From assembly GCA_020629035.1 (NCBI GenBank), contig JAHDEC010000003.1, forward strand, positions 124,001 to 188,000: a DNA stretch of 64,000 nt. Direction: 5' to 3'. Under the pieces are notes generated by a model. That model saw only the letters and a list, made by a program, of their open reading frames with translations, had not been told where the DNA came from and did no database searches. Source of the stretch: Saprospiraceae bacterium. Its GTDB lineage: Bacteria; Bacteroidota; Bacteroidia; Chitinophagales; Saprospiraceae. This document shows, one piece after another, positions 45,052 to 53,075 of the stretch. The translations under genes and the position numbers were made by a program. Position 1 is the first letter of the stretch, and every line of letters starts with the position of its first letter.

Positions 45052-45720
45052 TTACTCTTCTTCACCTGTAGCTGCTTTAGCGGCAACGCCACCAACTAAG
45101 GTTTTTTGTAATCTGTGCAAATCATTCCATTTAGCTTCTGATGCTAAAATAGATTGCTCTGCCCATGAAGATGGATCGTGGATTTCGTAAGTAGAACCAG
45201 CTTTTGCTAGAATCGCTTTGATATCCGGTACTGAAGCTTCACTTAAATCTTTATAAGTTAAGATTCCTGCACCATGTAGCAATTGAGCAATCTTAGGTCC
45301 GATACCTTCGATCTTTGTTAAATCTTGTGCCACTTTACGCTTTACTTGATTTTTTTGCTCATCACCTTTTTTCGGTCTTTCTTTCTTACCGATTAATCCG
45401 TTCCTTTTGTCTTCATTGTATTTAACTCCATACTTATCTAAACTGATGGTAAGGAATCTCATAATTCGCTCATCACGCTTTAAAGCAAGCTGCATCTTGT
45501 CAATGATTCCTGGATCTTCGCATGTGTATTCTATGCAGTAATAGATTCCTGAATTTCGCTTGTTAATTGGATAAGCAAGTTGTCTTAGACCCATTTCGTC
45601 ATTATGCACAATAGAACATCCTTCTTGGCTGAGCATATCAGAATAAGTCTTTGCTGTCGATTTAATTTCATCGCCTGACAGAACGGGATCGACGATAAAA
45701 GTCACTTCAAAATTTCGCAT
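45052..45720 (-). CDS. rpsF: Ribosomal protein bS6 with C-terminal helix-hairpin-helix extension
   Basis: 222 aa, more than twice the usual length (about 95-135). Residues 1-110 are S6 (FEVTFIVDP, LRQLAYPINKRNSGIYYC and LALKRDERIMRFLTI). Residues about 111-130 are a Lys-rich linker. Residues 131-210 are a helix-hairpin-helix domain, DLTKIEGIGPKIAQLLHGAG, with a second helical hairpin ending at VGG. Similar HhH tails are known to me from L21 proteins of Bacteroidota. HhH is a nucleic-acid- or protein-binding fold. First gene of the operon. Confidence 0.9.
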   Translation of the reverse strand: MRNFEVTFIVDPVLSGDEIKSTAKTYSDMLSQEGCSIVHNDEMGLRQLAYPINKRNSGIYYCIEYTCEDPGIIDKMQLALKRDERIMRFLTISLDKYGVKYNEDKRNGLIGKKERPKKGDEQKNQVKRKVAQDLTKIEGIGPKIAQLLHGAGILTYKDLSEASVPDIKAILAKAGSTYEIHDPSSWAEQSILASEAKWNDLHRLQKTLVGGVAAKAATGEEE

Positions 45721-45756
45721 TTAAAGTATATTAATTTAATTAGTTAAAAAGGAGTG

Positions 45757-45788
45757 CAAAAATAGCATTATTATCTAGTAATTAGCAA
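45757..45788 (-). promoter_or_regulatory. Full promoter of the rpsF-rpsR-rplI operon
   Basis: On the minus strand TTG (45786-45788), 21 nt, then TATTTTTG (45757-45764), matching the Bacteroidota -33/-7 consensus. The predicted leader is about 30 nt to the rpsF ATG at 45720. Confidence 0.65.
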
Positions 45789-45895
45789 GTAAATTTGGAA
45801 GAACTAATCTGCGCCTTACTTAATTAAAACGCTTAAAAAGGACTTGGCATGAAACCAATCACTATCTCTGTCTAACATTTTATAGACTTTGATGT

Positions 45896-45903
45896 TATCT
45901 TTG
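45896..45903 (+). promoter_or_regulatory. Candidate -7 box TATCTTTG for the DUF4920 gene
   Basis: TATCTTTG fits TAnnTTTG and lies 54 nt before the ATG at 45958. Confidence 0.4.
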
Positions 45904-45957
45904 AATAAATTATATATAATAACTTAACATTTATCAGGAATTACAAATCAATACGTT

Positions 45958-46446
45958 ATGAAAAAATATCTTGGATTTTTATTAGTGTTTACTGTACTCT
46001 TTGCCACACAGTGTAAACAGACAACCACCATGGCTGACAACCCAGAAAAGAAGGTTTATGGCGAAGATTTTAAAGTAAAAAAAGTTACAAATTTTGCAGA
46101 TTTAATGGACCAAATGAGTGCAAATGATACCATTCATACGATTCTGCAGGCAAAAGTCGAAGGAGTATGCCAAGTAAAAGGCTGTTGGATGAACTTGGTT
46201 TCTAGTGATAAAACTCAGGAGGGCGAAATATTTGTAAAGTTTAAAGACTATGGATTTTTTATGCCATTAGATCTATCTGGTAATGAAGTCTTGGTTAACG
46301 GGAAGGCTTACAAAGAAATTACTTCTGTAGATGAGTTAAAACATTATGCAGAAGACGAAGGTCAAACAGCGGAAGAAATAGCTTTAATCACTGAACCGGT
46401 AGAGGAATTTAAAATGCTTGCGACGGGTGTCAAGATATTGCCCTAA
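45958..46446 (+). CDS. DUF4920-domain lipoprotein
   Basis: 162 aa. Lipoprotein signal (FATQC, Cys19). Mature part has a Cys-rich core, KVEGVCQVKGCWMNLV, typical of DUF4920, followed by FVKFKDYGFFMPLDLSGNEV. The two Cys may bind metal or form a disulfide. Function unknown. Confidence 0.8.
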   Translation: MKKYLGFLLVFTVLFATQCKQTTTMADNPEKKVYGEDFKVKKVTNFADLMDQMSANDTIHTILQAKVEGVCQVKGCWMNLVSSDKTQEGEIFVKFKDYGFFMPLDLSGNEVLVNGKAYKEITSVDELKHYAEDEGQTAEEIALITEPVEEFKMLATGVKILP

Positions 46447-46481
46447 AAAAAAACTAGTGCCGAGCTAAACTCAGGCACTAG
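46445..46481 (-). terminator. Intrinsic terminator of the BioD-like/DRTGG gene
   Basis: CTAGTGCC (46454-46461) pairs with GGCACTAG (46474-46481), and GAG...CTC pairs inside. Nine T follow on the minus strand (46445-46453). It abuts the stop of the DUF4920 gene. Confidence 0.8.
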
Positions 46482-46525
46482 CCAATCATTATAGAACAAC
46501 TTCCATTAGTATTGCAAATATAATA

Positions 46526-47632
46526 TTAATTTTTTCTTTTTATCAAGTTTAAAATTGTATCAATTTCGACATTCTCCCGAATTAAGTCTATGGCCTTAGC
46601 AATTTTCCAAGGTGTACGTCTATTAATTTTTACTTCAATCTTGCTGATTTTTAAGACAGCTCCATAGGTATCTAGATGGGTCCGAATTAAAGGTATACGA
46701 TTATTTTCTATGTATTTTATACTGAAATTCGATATTTTATCTTTCCCTGTAACAACAATTCCAGATAGGGGAGCCTCATCCAAACCTTGACTCTTTGTAT
46801 ACTGCTTTAGTTTTTTGATTGAAGTGTTTAAATCCCTTGGACTCACAACTAAAAGCATGTTTTCTGACCCCTCAAAATCACTATAATTTAGTAAAGAACC
46901 TGCAATAATTTTTTCAACTTTTTGATATCCCTTTTCATTGAAGTATTCTATTGTACCAGCAATAGCATTATTAACTGTCCAAATTAATGGGTAAGCTAAA
47001 GTTTGGTCATATGGCACAACACCTAGTAGTTCGATACCTTTCTTAGTTAGCCACTTACCAACATACTCCTCGACCTTATCTTTTTTAGAAGGAATGACCT
47101 TATTGATTATGACACCAATGACCGAAACACCTTCTTCCTTAAATATGGACAAACATAAATTGAGCATATCAATCGTCGATCCTATACCTCCTTCTACAAT
47201 CATAATTACAGAAGCATCTAATAACTTAGCTACCTTCGCATTAGAGATATCAGCGATACTTCCTACGCCTGGATGTCCCGTCCCTTCATATATAATAAGA
47301 TCATGTTCCTTTTTTAGCTCAGTATCTGCATATCTAATCATCCCATCTAAATCGTATTTATTGGGATCATCTAAAATTTCCTCGGTTGCACCTTTACCTA
47401 AAATAACTGGACTATGAATATCGGGTTGAATATCGACTTTTAGTAAATCTGCAAATAGGACTGTATCCTTATCTACCTTTTTATCGTTTACTGTTAAATG
47501 CTTCTGTCCCACTGGTTTACAGTAGCCCACATTCATTCCAGCTTTATGATAAGCTGAAACTAAACCCAAGGTTGATGTCGTTTTACCTACATGTTGGCTT
47601 GTCGCAGCCACATAAATATTTTTATAAGCCAT
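46526..47632 (-). CDS. BioD-like P-loop/DRTGG-domain protein (phosphotransacetylase N-region homologue)
   Basis: 368 aa, cytoplasmic. Residues about 1-220 are a dethiobiotin-synthetase-like ATPase with P-loop ATSQHVGKTT (about 9-18) and CKPVGQKHL. Residues about 230-340 resemble a DRTGG domain (VSPRDLNTSIKKLKQYTKSQ, then GIVVTGKDK). The same two domains form the regulatory N-terminal half of long phosphotransacetylases, but no phosphotransacetylase domain is attached or encoded nearby. It may regulate or accompany acetyl-phosphate metabolism elsewhere; role inferred. Confidence 0.75.
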   Translation of the reverse strand: MAYKNIYVAATSQHVGKTTSTLGLVSAYHKAGMNVGYCKPVGQKHLTVNDKKVDKDTVLFADLLKVDIQPDIHSPVILGKGATEEILDDPNKYDLDGMIRYADTELKKEHDLIIYEGTGHPGVGSIADISNAKVAKLLDASVIMIVEGGIGSTIDMLNLCLSIFKEEGVSVIGVIINKVIPSKKDKVEEYVGKWLTKKGIELLGVVPYDQTLAYPLIWTVNNAIAGTIEYFNEKGYQKVEKIIAGSLLNYSDFEGSENMLLVVSPRDLNTSIKKLKQYTKSQGLDEAPLSGIVVTGKDKISNFSIKYIENNRIPLIRTHLDTYGAVLKISKIEVKINRRTPWKIAKAIDLIRENVEIDTILNLIKRKN

Positions 47633-47657
47633 ATTTTAGCTTTAAATTTTAAGAAGA

Positions 47658-48716
47658 GTGAATATAACCAAAGTGCAGCTAACTAATCCAAAGTATCAAT
47701 TTTTATGTGTTTTGCTTAGCTGCTTAATTTTCACTTCTTATTCCTTCGCTCAAGAAAATCAACACAAATTTTCGGGAATAACCATGGTTGCACCTCCAAG
47801 TCCAATTGATCAAACATCTCTGGGGAAAATTGCATCAGTAAATGCGGCTTGGGTATGTTTAGTGCCTTATGGCTTTATTAGGGAAGGCGGCACAGATGTT
47901 AGATATAATCTTAATTTTCAATGGTGGGGTGAGAAAGAAGAAGGGATTGTAGAATCCATAAGACTAGCAAAAAGCGAAGGACTAAAAGTGATGCTAAAGC
48001 CTCAAATTTATATGCATGGAAAGTGGATTGGAGATTTAGCCTATACGAATGAAAAAGATTGGCTTGCTTTTGAAAAATCGTACAAAGCATTTATTATGCA
48101 TTGGTCTGATATTGCTGAGAAAGAAAATGTAGAACTCTTTTGTGTAGGCACAGAGATTAAACTTTCAGCTCAGCAGCGAGAAGCATATTGGAGAGAACTG
48201 ATTGAAGAAGTTAAGGCAGATTACTGCGGCTTACTTTGCTATAGTTCAAACTGGGATGCGTATGAACAGGTTCCATTTTGGGATGCGCTGGATTTTGTGG
48301 GTGTGAGTGCTTATTTTCCACTAAGCGAAAAGAAAACACCGAATGTAAAGCAATTAAAAAATGCCTGGTCTGGGCACCTTGAAGAATTAAAAAGGTTTAG
48401 TGAACTTAAGAACAAACAAATACTGTTTACTGAGTATGGTTATCTGACTGTCGATGGATGTGCGGGTAAAACTTGGGAATTAGAGAAAAAAATACAATCC
48501 TTAGCTAAAAATGAACAGGCACAAGCTAATGCTATTGAAGCTTTATTAGCCAAGTTCTCTGAAGAAGCATTTTGGGCGGGAGGTTTTTTATGGAAATGGT
48601 TTCCTGATGGTATGGGCCACGAAGGATATCCTGATAAAGATTACGATCCTCAAGGTAAAAAAGCCGAAAATGTACTTAAGGAATGGTATGGAAAAATGAA
48701 CGATGGAAATAATTAA
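47658..48716 (+). CDS. GH113-like secreted glycoside hydrolase
   Basis: 352 aa. Signal peptide (ending SYSFAQ) from a GTG start at 47658; no in-frame ATG gives that leader, though a second GTG at 47673 is possible. The mature part is a TIM-barrel hydrolase: FQWWGEKEE, LKPQIYMHGKWIGDL, LFCVGTEIKLS with the proton-donor Glu, and LFTEYGY with the nucleophile Glu. Closest shape is GH113 beta-mannanase-like enzymes; substrate not assigned. Overlaps panC by 14 nt, so part of the same operon. Confidence 0.7.
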   Translation: MNITKVQLTNPKYQFLCVLLSCLIFTSYSFAQENQHKFSGITMVAPPSPIDQTSLGKIASVNAAWVCLVPYGFIREGGTDVRYNLNFQWWGEKEEGIVESIRLAKSEGLKVMLKPQIYMHGKWIGDLAYTNEKDWLAFEKSYKAFIMHWSDIAEKENVELFCVGTEIKLSAQQREAYWRELIEEVKADYCGLLCYSSNWDAYEQVPFWDALDFVGVSAYFPLSEKKTPNVKQLKNAWSGHLEELKRFSELKNKQILFTEYGYLTVDGCAGKTWELEKKIQSLAKNEQAQANAIEALLAKFSEEAFWAGGFLWKWFPDGMGHEGYPDKDYDPQGKKAENVLKEWYGKMNDGNN

Positions 48717-49557
48717 AGACACACAACTTCTAATAGATAGAATTCAAGTTTATAAAAGTGAAGGAAGATCGATAGGTTTTACGCCTACCATGGGTGCTTT
48801 GCATTCAGGTCACATATCTTTAGTCGAACCGTCACTGGCAGAAAACGACATTAGTATCGTTTCTATTTTTGTCAATCCTACACAGTTTAATGAAAAGTCA
48901 GACCTAGCAAAATACCCAAGAGATCTAGAGACAGATGCTAAATTACTAGAAAAAGCAGGCGTAGATATTCTGTATGCGCCGACTATAGATGGCATTTATC
49001 CGGATGGTAGTGATTATAAAGTGCAGCTTGATTTAGGAGAAATGGTCAGGGTGCTTGAGGGCGAACATCGACCTGGGCACTTCGAAGGTGTTTTGCAAGT
49101 TGTCAAGCGATTACTGGATATTGTAGAGCCGAATCATTTGTATATGGGACAAAAAGATTTCCAACAATTTTCGTTGATCCAAGCCATGATATCCAAGCTA
49201 AATTTAGAGGTGAAACTTCGCGTTTGTCCCATTAAAAGAGCGGCTAATGGATTAGCCTTAAGTTCGCGGAATCGACGACTTTCGAAAGAAGGGACTTTGC
49301 TCGCTTCCATCATTCACATGACATTGACCCATATAAAAAATCATTTTCAGGAGAAATCAGTGGAGGAATGGAAAGCTTGGGCGATGGAAAACTTGTCTAA
49401 TGAGTGGAGTGATCCAGAATATTTTGAATTCTCAGATGGCTTTACTTTGGCTAATGTCATTGACAAAGAAAATCATAACTATATTGTCGCAAGCACAGCT
49501 GTTTGGATTGAAAAGGTGCGATTGATTGATAATATGATCATTAAGAAAGTAGACTAA
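48703..49557 (+). CDS. panC: Pantothenate synthetase
   Basis: 284 aa. Joins pantoate and beta-alanine with ATP. HIGH-type ATP motif PTMGALHSGH (about 28-37); SIFVNPTQF near 50; EGEHRPGHFEGV near 120; LYMGQKDFQQ near 146; LALSSRNRRLS near 186. Starts at ATG 48703, overlapping the GH113-like gene, and is followed by panD after 26 nt. Confidence 0.95.
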   Translation: MEIIKDTQLLIDRIQVYKSEGRSIGFTPTMGALHSGHISLVEPSLAENDISIVSIFVNPTQFNEKSDLAKYPRDLETDAKLLEKAGVDILYAPTIDGIYPDGSDYKVQLDLGEMVRVLEGEHRPGHFEGVLQVVKRLLDIVEPNHLYMGQKDFQQFSLIQAMISKLNLEVKLRVCPIKRAANGLALSSRNRRLSKEGTLLASIIHMTLTHIKNHFQEKSVEEWKAWAMENLSNEWSDPEYFEFSDGFTLANVIDKENHNYIVASTAVWIEKVRLIDNMIIKKVD

Positions 49558-49571
49558 TAACGAACTAATAC

Positions 49572-49579
49572 TATTTTTG
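49572..49579 (+). promoter_or_regulatory. -7 box TATTTTTG 4 nt before panD ATG (possible leaderless start)
   Basis: TATTTTTG fits TAnnTTTG and ends 4 nt before the ATG at 49584. If used, the mRNA would start at the ATG; panD could also be read through from panC. Confidence 0.35.
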
Positions 49580-49583
49580 CAAG

Positions 49584-49928
49584 ATGTTTTTACAAATACA
49601 CAAATCAAAAATTCACCGAGCTACAGTTACTCAAGCAAACCTTAACTATGTTGGGTCGATTACTATCGATGAAGACATTATGGAGGCGGCAAAATTAATG
49701 GATGGCGAACGCGTTCAAATCGTAAACAATAATAACGGAGAACGCTTAGAGACCTATGTGATTCCAGGCGAGCGAGGAAGTGGAGTTATTTGCTTGAATG
49801 GTGCTGCTGCACGAAAGGCGGAAATAGGTGATGTGGTTATTATTATTTCTTATGCATTCATGACACCAGAGGAGGCAAAGGACCACAAAGCAACAACCGT
49901 ATTTCCGGACGAGCACAATAAACTCTAG
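49584..49928 (+). CDS. panD: Aspartate 1-decarboxylase
   Basis: 114 aa. Pyruvoyl enzyme that makes beta-alanine for pantothenate. Self-cleavage site is Gly24-Ser25 in [21 protein letters not shown] and [20 protein letters not shown] match the family. Length is normal. Follows panC, so the two steps of pantothenate synthesis are together. Confidence 0.95.
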   Translation: MFLQIHKSKIHRATVTQANLNYVGSITIDEDIMEAAKLMDGERVQIVNNNNGERLETYVIPGERGSGVICLNGAAARKAEIGDVVIIISYAFMTPEEAKDHKATTVFPDEHNKL

Positions 49929-49934
49929 CCTTTT

Positions 49935-50975
49935 TTGAAGTTAAAATCACTGATTACATATGTGCTTTTTATAGGTATTGGATTCTTGATTCTATATCTA
50001 TTGTACCAGTCTCAGCAGGCAGCTTATCTGGAGGAATGCACACTAAAAAACATACCTACTGCCGATTGTAGTTTAATGGACCGAATTATCGGGGATTTTA
50101 AGTCAGCAAATTGGATCTGGATAGTTATTGTCACGATTATTTTTATGATAAGCAATGTGTTTAGAGCCTTGAGGTGGAAACAAATATTTGCCACTGAAAA
50201 TTATCATCCAAGTACTTTAAATGCAGTAGGAGTACTAATGGTTGGCTATTTTGCAAATCTTGGATTGCCAAGGGTAGGTGAAGTTGTAAAAATGGGCTTG
50301 TTGTCGAAATATGAATCCATTCCCATTGAAAAAGTAGCAGCTTCAGTCGTTATTGATCGATTGATGGATATTCTGAGTTTACTGGTGGTCATTGCATTGA
50401 GTGTTGTTTTAGCTAGGGAAGTTTTTGCAGATTTTTTAAGTGCAAATTTAGATTTGAGCACCTTATGGATAATGGGTATTGTAGCCATTCTTGGTGGATT
50501 ATTTGGCTTGTTTTGTTTGTATATGTTAAATCGCTGGTACAAGCAGGGAAAGTTAAACAACAAGTGGTTAAAGTTGCTAGTGGAGAAATTAAATGGCTTT
50601 GTGGAGAGCTTGCTGTCTATTCGCAAGATTAAAAATGTGCCCTTATTTATAGCTTACACTATGGGTATTTGGGTTTGCTATTATTTAATGACCTACTGGT
50701 GTTTTAATGCCTTTGCGCCAGTGGCCCATTTAGGTGCAACGGCTGGCTTGGTAGTCTTTCTTTTTGGTACCTTGGGTATGGTTTTTCCTTCACCTGGAGG
50801 GATGGGAAGTTATCATTTCTTAGTTATTCAAGCTTTATTGCTGTATGGAATCAGTAGTTTAGATGCTAATTCTTTTGCCTATATCATTTTCTTCTCGATT
50901 AATATTTTTTGCAATGTTTTCTTCGGTTTATTGTTCCTTATCTTACTGCCGATTTACAATAAATCACGAGCATGA
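49935..50975 (+). CDS. YbhN/UPF0104-type integral membrane protein (LPG_synthase_TM)
   Basis: 346 aa with about eight membrane helices, TTG start at 49935 (MKLKSLITYVLF), 6 nt after panD. Contains the family's RALRWKQIF, VGYFANLGLPRVGEVVK and FPSPGGMGSYHFLVIQALLL motifs. Homologues move or flip lipids (LPG synthase membrane region, glycosyltransferase-helper proteins); the substrate is not readable. It overlaps the next gene by 4 nt. Confidence 0.75.
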   Translation: MKLKSLITYVLFIGIGFLILYLLYQSQQAAYLEECTLKNIPTADCSLMDRIIGDFKSANWIWIVIVTIIFMISNVFRALRWKQIFATENYHPSTLNAVGVLMVGYFANLGLPRVGEVVKMGLLSKYESIPIEKVAASVVIDRLMDILSLLVVIALSVVLAREVFADFLSANLDLSTLWIMGIVAILGGLFGLFCLYMLNRWYKQGKLNNKWLKLLVEKLNGFVESLLSIRKIKNVPLFIAYTMGIWVCYYLMTYWCFNAFAPVAHLGATAGLVVFLFGTLGMVFPSPGGMGSYHFLVIQALLLYGISSLDANSFAYIIFFSINIFCNVFFGLLFLILLPIYNKSRA

Positions 50976-51457
50976 CCAAGCACAAAATTTATACTGATTT
51001 GTCGAGTTTTATACTAAGGCTAAATGAGCTTAGAATGCAAGGAAAATCAGTCGTCTTTACTAATGGGTGTTTTGATATTCTACACAGTGGTCATGTACAA
51101 TATTTAGAGGAAGCTGCCGCCTTAGCTGATATTTTAGTGTTAGGGGTCAATGATGATGCATCCGTAAAAGCACTTAAGGGTGAAAAACGGCCCGTAAATC
51201 CATTAGAAGATCGCATGGTAGTCTTAGCTGGTTTAGCTAGTTTAGATTTTGTAATTCCGTTCGGAGAAGAAACACCATTGAAACTAATCAAAGCTATCCA
51301 ACCAAATGTGCTTGTTAAGGGTGGTGATTATACGATCGAGACCATTGTGGGCGCAAAGGAAGTTATGGCTATTGGAGGTAAAGTAAAGGTACTCAGTTTT
51401 AAAGAAGGTGTTTCTACGTCTAGTATCCTATCAAAATTGGAAAACTCAAACGACTAG
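50972..51457 (+). CDS. D-glycero-beta-D-manno-heptose 1-phosphate adenylyltransferase (HldE C-domain homologue)
   Basis: 161 aa cytidylyltransferase-fold nucleotidyltransferase: VVFTNGCFDILHSGHVQYLE (HxGH motif near 38), then LGVNDDASVKALKG and LKGGDYTIETIVG near 115. Adds ADP to heptose-1-phosphate for LPS core. In many Bacteroidota the kinase and adenylyltransferase are separate proteins, as here. Start ATG overlaps the upstream stop (ATGA). Confidence 0.9.
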   Translation: MTKHKIYTDLSSFILRLNELRMQGKSVVFTNGCFDILHSGHVQYLEEAAALADILVLGVNDDASVKALKGEKRPVNPLEDRMVVLAGLASLDFVIPFGEETPLKLIKAIQPNVLVKGGDYTIETIVGAKEVMAIGGKVKVLSFKEGVSTSSILSKLENSND

Positions 51458-51533
51458 TCTCAAAATATTTATTGTTATTTTCAATGCAATCATAAGCATT
51501 GATGATTATTAAACCTATTTACAAAAATAGATT

Positions 51534-52691
51534 ATGCAGAATTTACTCGTTTTGTTTGTTGTCATTTTGTTTTCTTCGAGTCTTTTTAGCCAAACGCCAA
51601 CCTGCCTACAAAATGCTAATCATCCGGGATATCAAACCCTGATTCAAGTCATCGGCGCTGATACGATTGTAAGAGAATATATTTTACATGTGCCGGCTGA
51701 ATATGATGAAAACTCAGGTAGTTCCTTGGTGGTGAATATGCATGGATTTGGAGATTGTGCTGCTGATTTTGAAGAAGCTGTTGGAGAATATTATGGCTTT
51801 AATGCTCTAGCGGATGAAGAGAATTTTCTGATTGCATATCCGCAAGGAGCCTATAGACCAGAAAAGGAAGATAATTATTGGGAGCCTGGAGATAATGGGG
51901 CAAGTAATATTTACGAAAATGATGTGTTTTTTATTAATGAACTAGTTACTGAAATAAGTGCGAAGTATAATGTAAAACAAGATCGAATTTTTGCCTGTGG
52001 ATACTCAAATGGTGGGATGATGGCCTATAGTTTAGCTTGTAATAGCAGCGATGTTTTTTCGGCCATAGGTATAATGTCTGGAACCATGTTAGAAGAAGAC
52101 TGCACCTTGGAAAGCCCTATCCCTATTATAATATTTCATGGAATAGGAGATGAAGTTTTACCTTATTACGGAAATGACTGGTATCAATCTGTAGAACAAG
52201 TGGTTAATTATTGGCTAGGCGTAAATAACTTGCCATCCGAGCCACATGTAACTAATGAGCTTGAAAATGGAAATGTAATTATTGACCAATACATCGGCGA
52301 ACAAAATGCTTGTCTGGAGTTGTTTACTATCATTGAAGAATTTGATAAGCCTGGGGATCATGTTTGGTTTAGTGAAGAGATAAGTAATAAAAGTCCAAGT
52401 GAAATAATGTGGTTGTTTTTTTCTGAGCCATGTAGTTTAGGAACTTCGAATGATGATTTAGAATTAGGCTCAACCATTACTATTAGTCCAAATCCATGTA
52501 AGGATATGCTTAGGATTGAATCCACTTCACATATAGGGGAGGCTATTAATATTTACGATATGCAAGGGCGGCTGATGATTGCAGATAGATTAGAAAAGAC
52601 GCCTAAGATTGTTAACACTAGTCGTTTAGCTTCTGGCATTTATTTTATCCACTTTAATGGAGAGCTTAGAAAGTTGATTAAGTTGGATTAG
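51534..52691 (+). CDS. T9SS-exported esterase of the PHB-depolymerase/LpqC type
   Basis: 385 aa. Signal peptide (ending SSLFSQ), alpha/beta-hydrolase with oxyanion region NMHGFGDC, nucleophile CGYSNGGMMA (Ser in GYSNG), Asp in FHGIGDEVLPYYG and His in KPGDHVWF. Last 75 residues (SPNPCKDMLRIES to the end) form a type A sorting domain. Likely cleaves ester-linked polymers or acylated sugars outside the cell. Upstream of the remnant and the T9SS gene at 53072. Confidence 0.8.
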   Translation: MQNLLVLFVVILFSSSLFSQTPTCLQNANHPGYQTLIQVIGADTIVREYILHVPAEYDENSGSSLVVNMHGFGDCAADFEEAVGEYYGFNALADEENFLIAYPQGAYRPEKEDNYWEPGDNGASNIYENDVFFINELVTEISAKYNVKQDRIFACGYSNGGMMAYSLACNSSDVFSAIGIMSGTMLEEDCTLESPIPIIIFHGIGDEVLPYYGNDWYQSVEQVVNYWLGVNNLPSEPHVTNELENGNVIIDQYIGEQNACLELFTIIEEFDKPGDHVWFSEEISNKSPSEIMWLFFSEPCSLGTSNDDLELGSTITISPNPCKDMLRIESTSHIGEAINIYDMQGRLMIADRLEKTPKIVNTSRLASGIYFIHFNGELRKLIKLD

Positions 52692-52796
52692 ATTAATCTA
52701 TTTCGCTTAATTTTTCTTTGGAGCACCATTTTCTCCTGATGGGGTTGAGTTAGACTTGTGGCCTTTTACCGGTGTTGTTTTAACTTGGAAGATTGA

Positions 52797-53075
52797 ATTA
52801 ATCAGAGAAGCAACCTTACAAGTAATTTTGAGAAAGATAAACAGGATGACGCAATTATTTTCCCTAATCCAAGTTCAAATTACATTACTATTGATTCAAA
52901 GGAAAATATGAAAAGAGCTCTGTTTTATGATACAAAAGGAAATATCAAAAAAGAACTTTATGATTTTGAAGATGATAATGAGATAGATGTTAAAGACCTG
53001 GATGTGGGTGTTTATTTTGTTCGAATTTTTAATACTACTGGCTTTGACCTTAAAAAACTGATAATAGCACGATGA
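52797..53075 (+). pseudogene. Orphan T9SS type A sorting-domain remnant, no start codon
   Basis: Reading frame open for 92 codons after an in-frame TGA, without an early start codon. It encodes a linker and then the classic sorting-domain order IIFPNPSSNYITIDS, GNIKKELYD and GVYFVRIFNTTG, ending LKKLIIAR. Its TGA overlaps the ATG of the next gene (ATGA), as in a coupled operon. It looks like the tail of a larger exported protein whose body was deleted. 52692-52796 before it has stops in all frames and nothing else that I can name. Confidence 0.7.
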
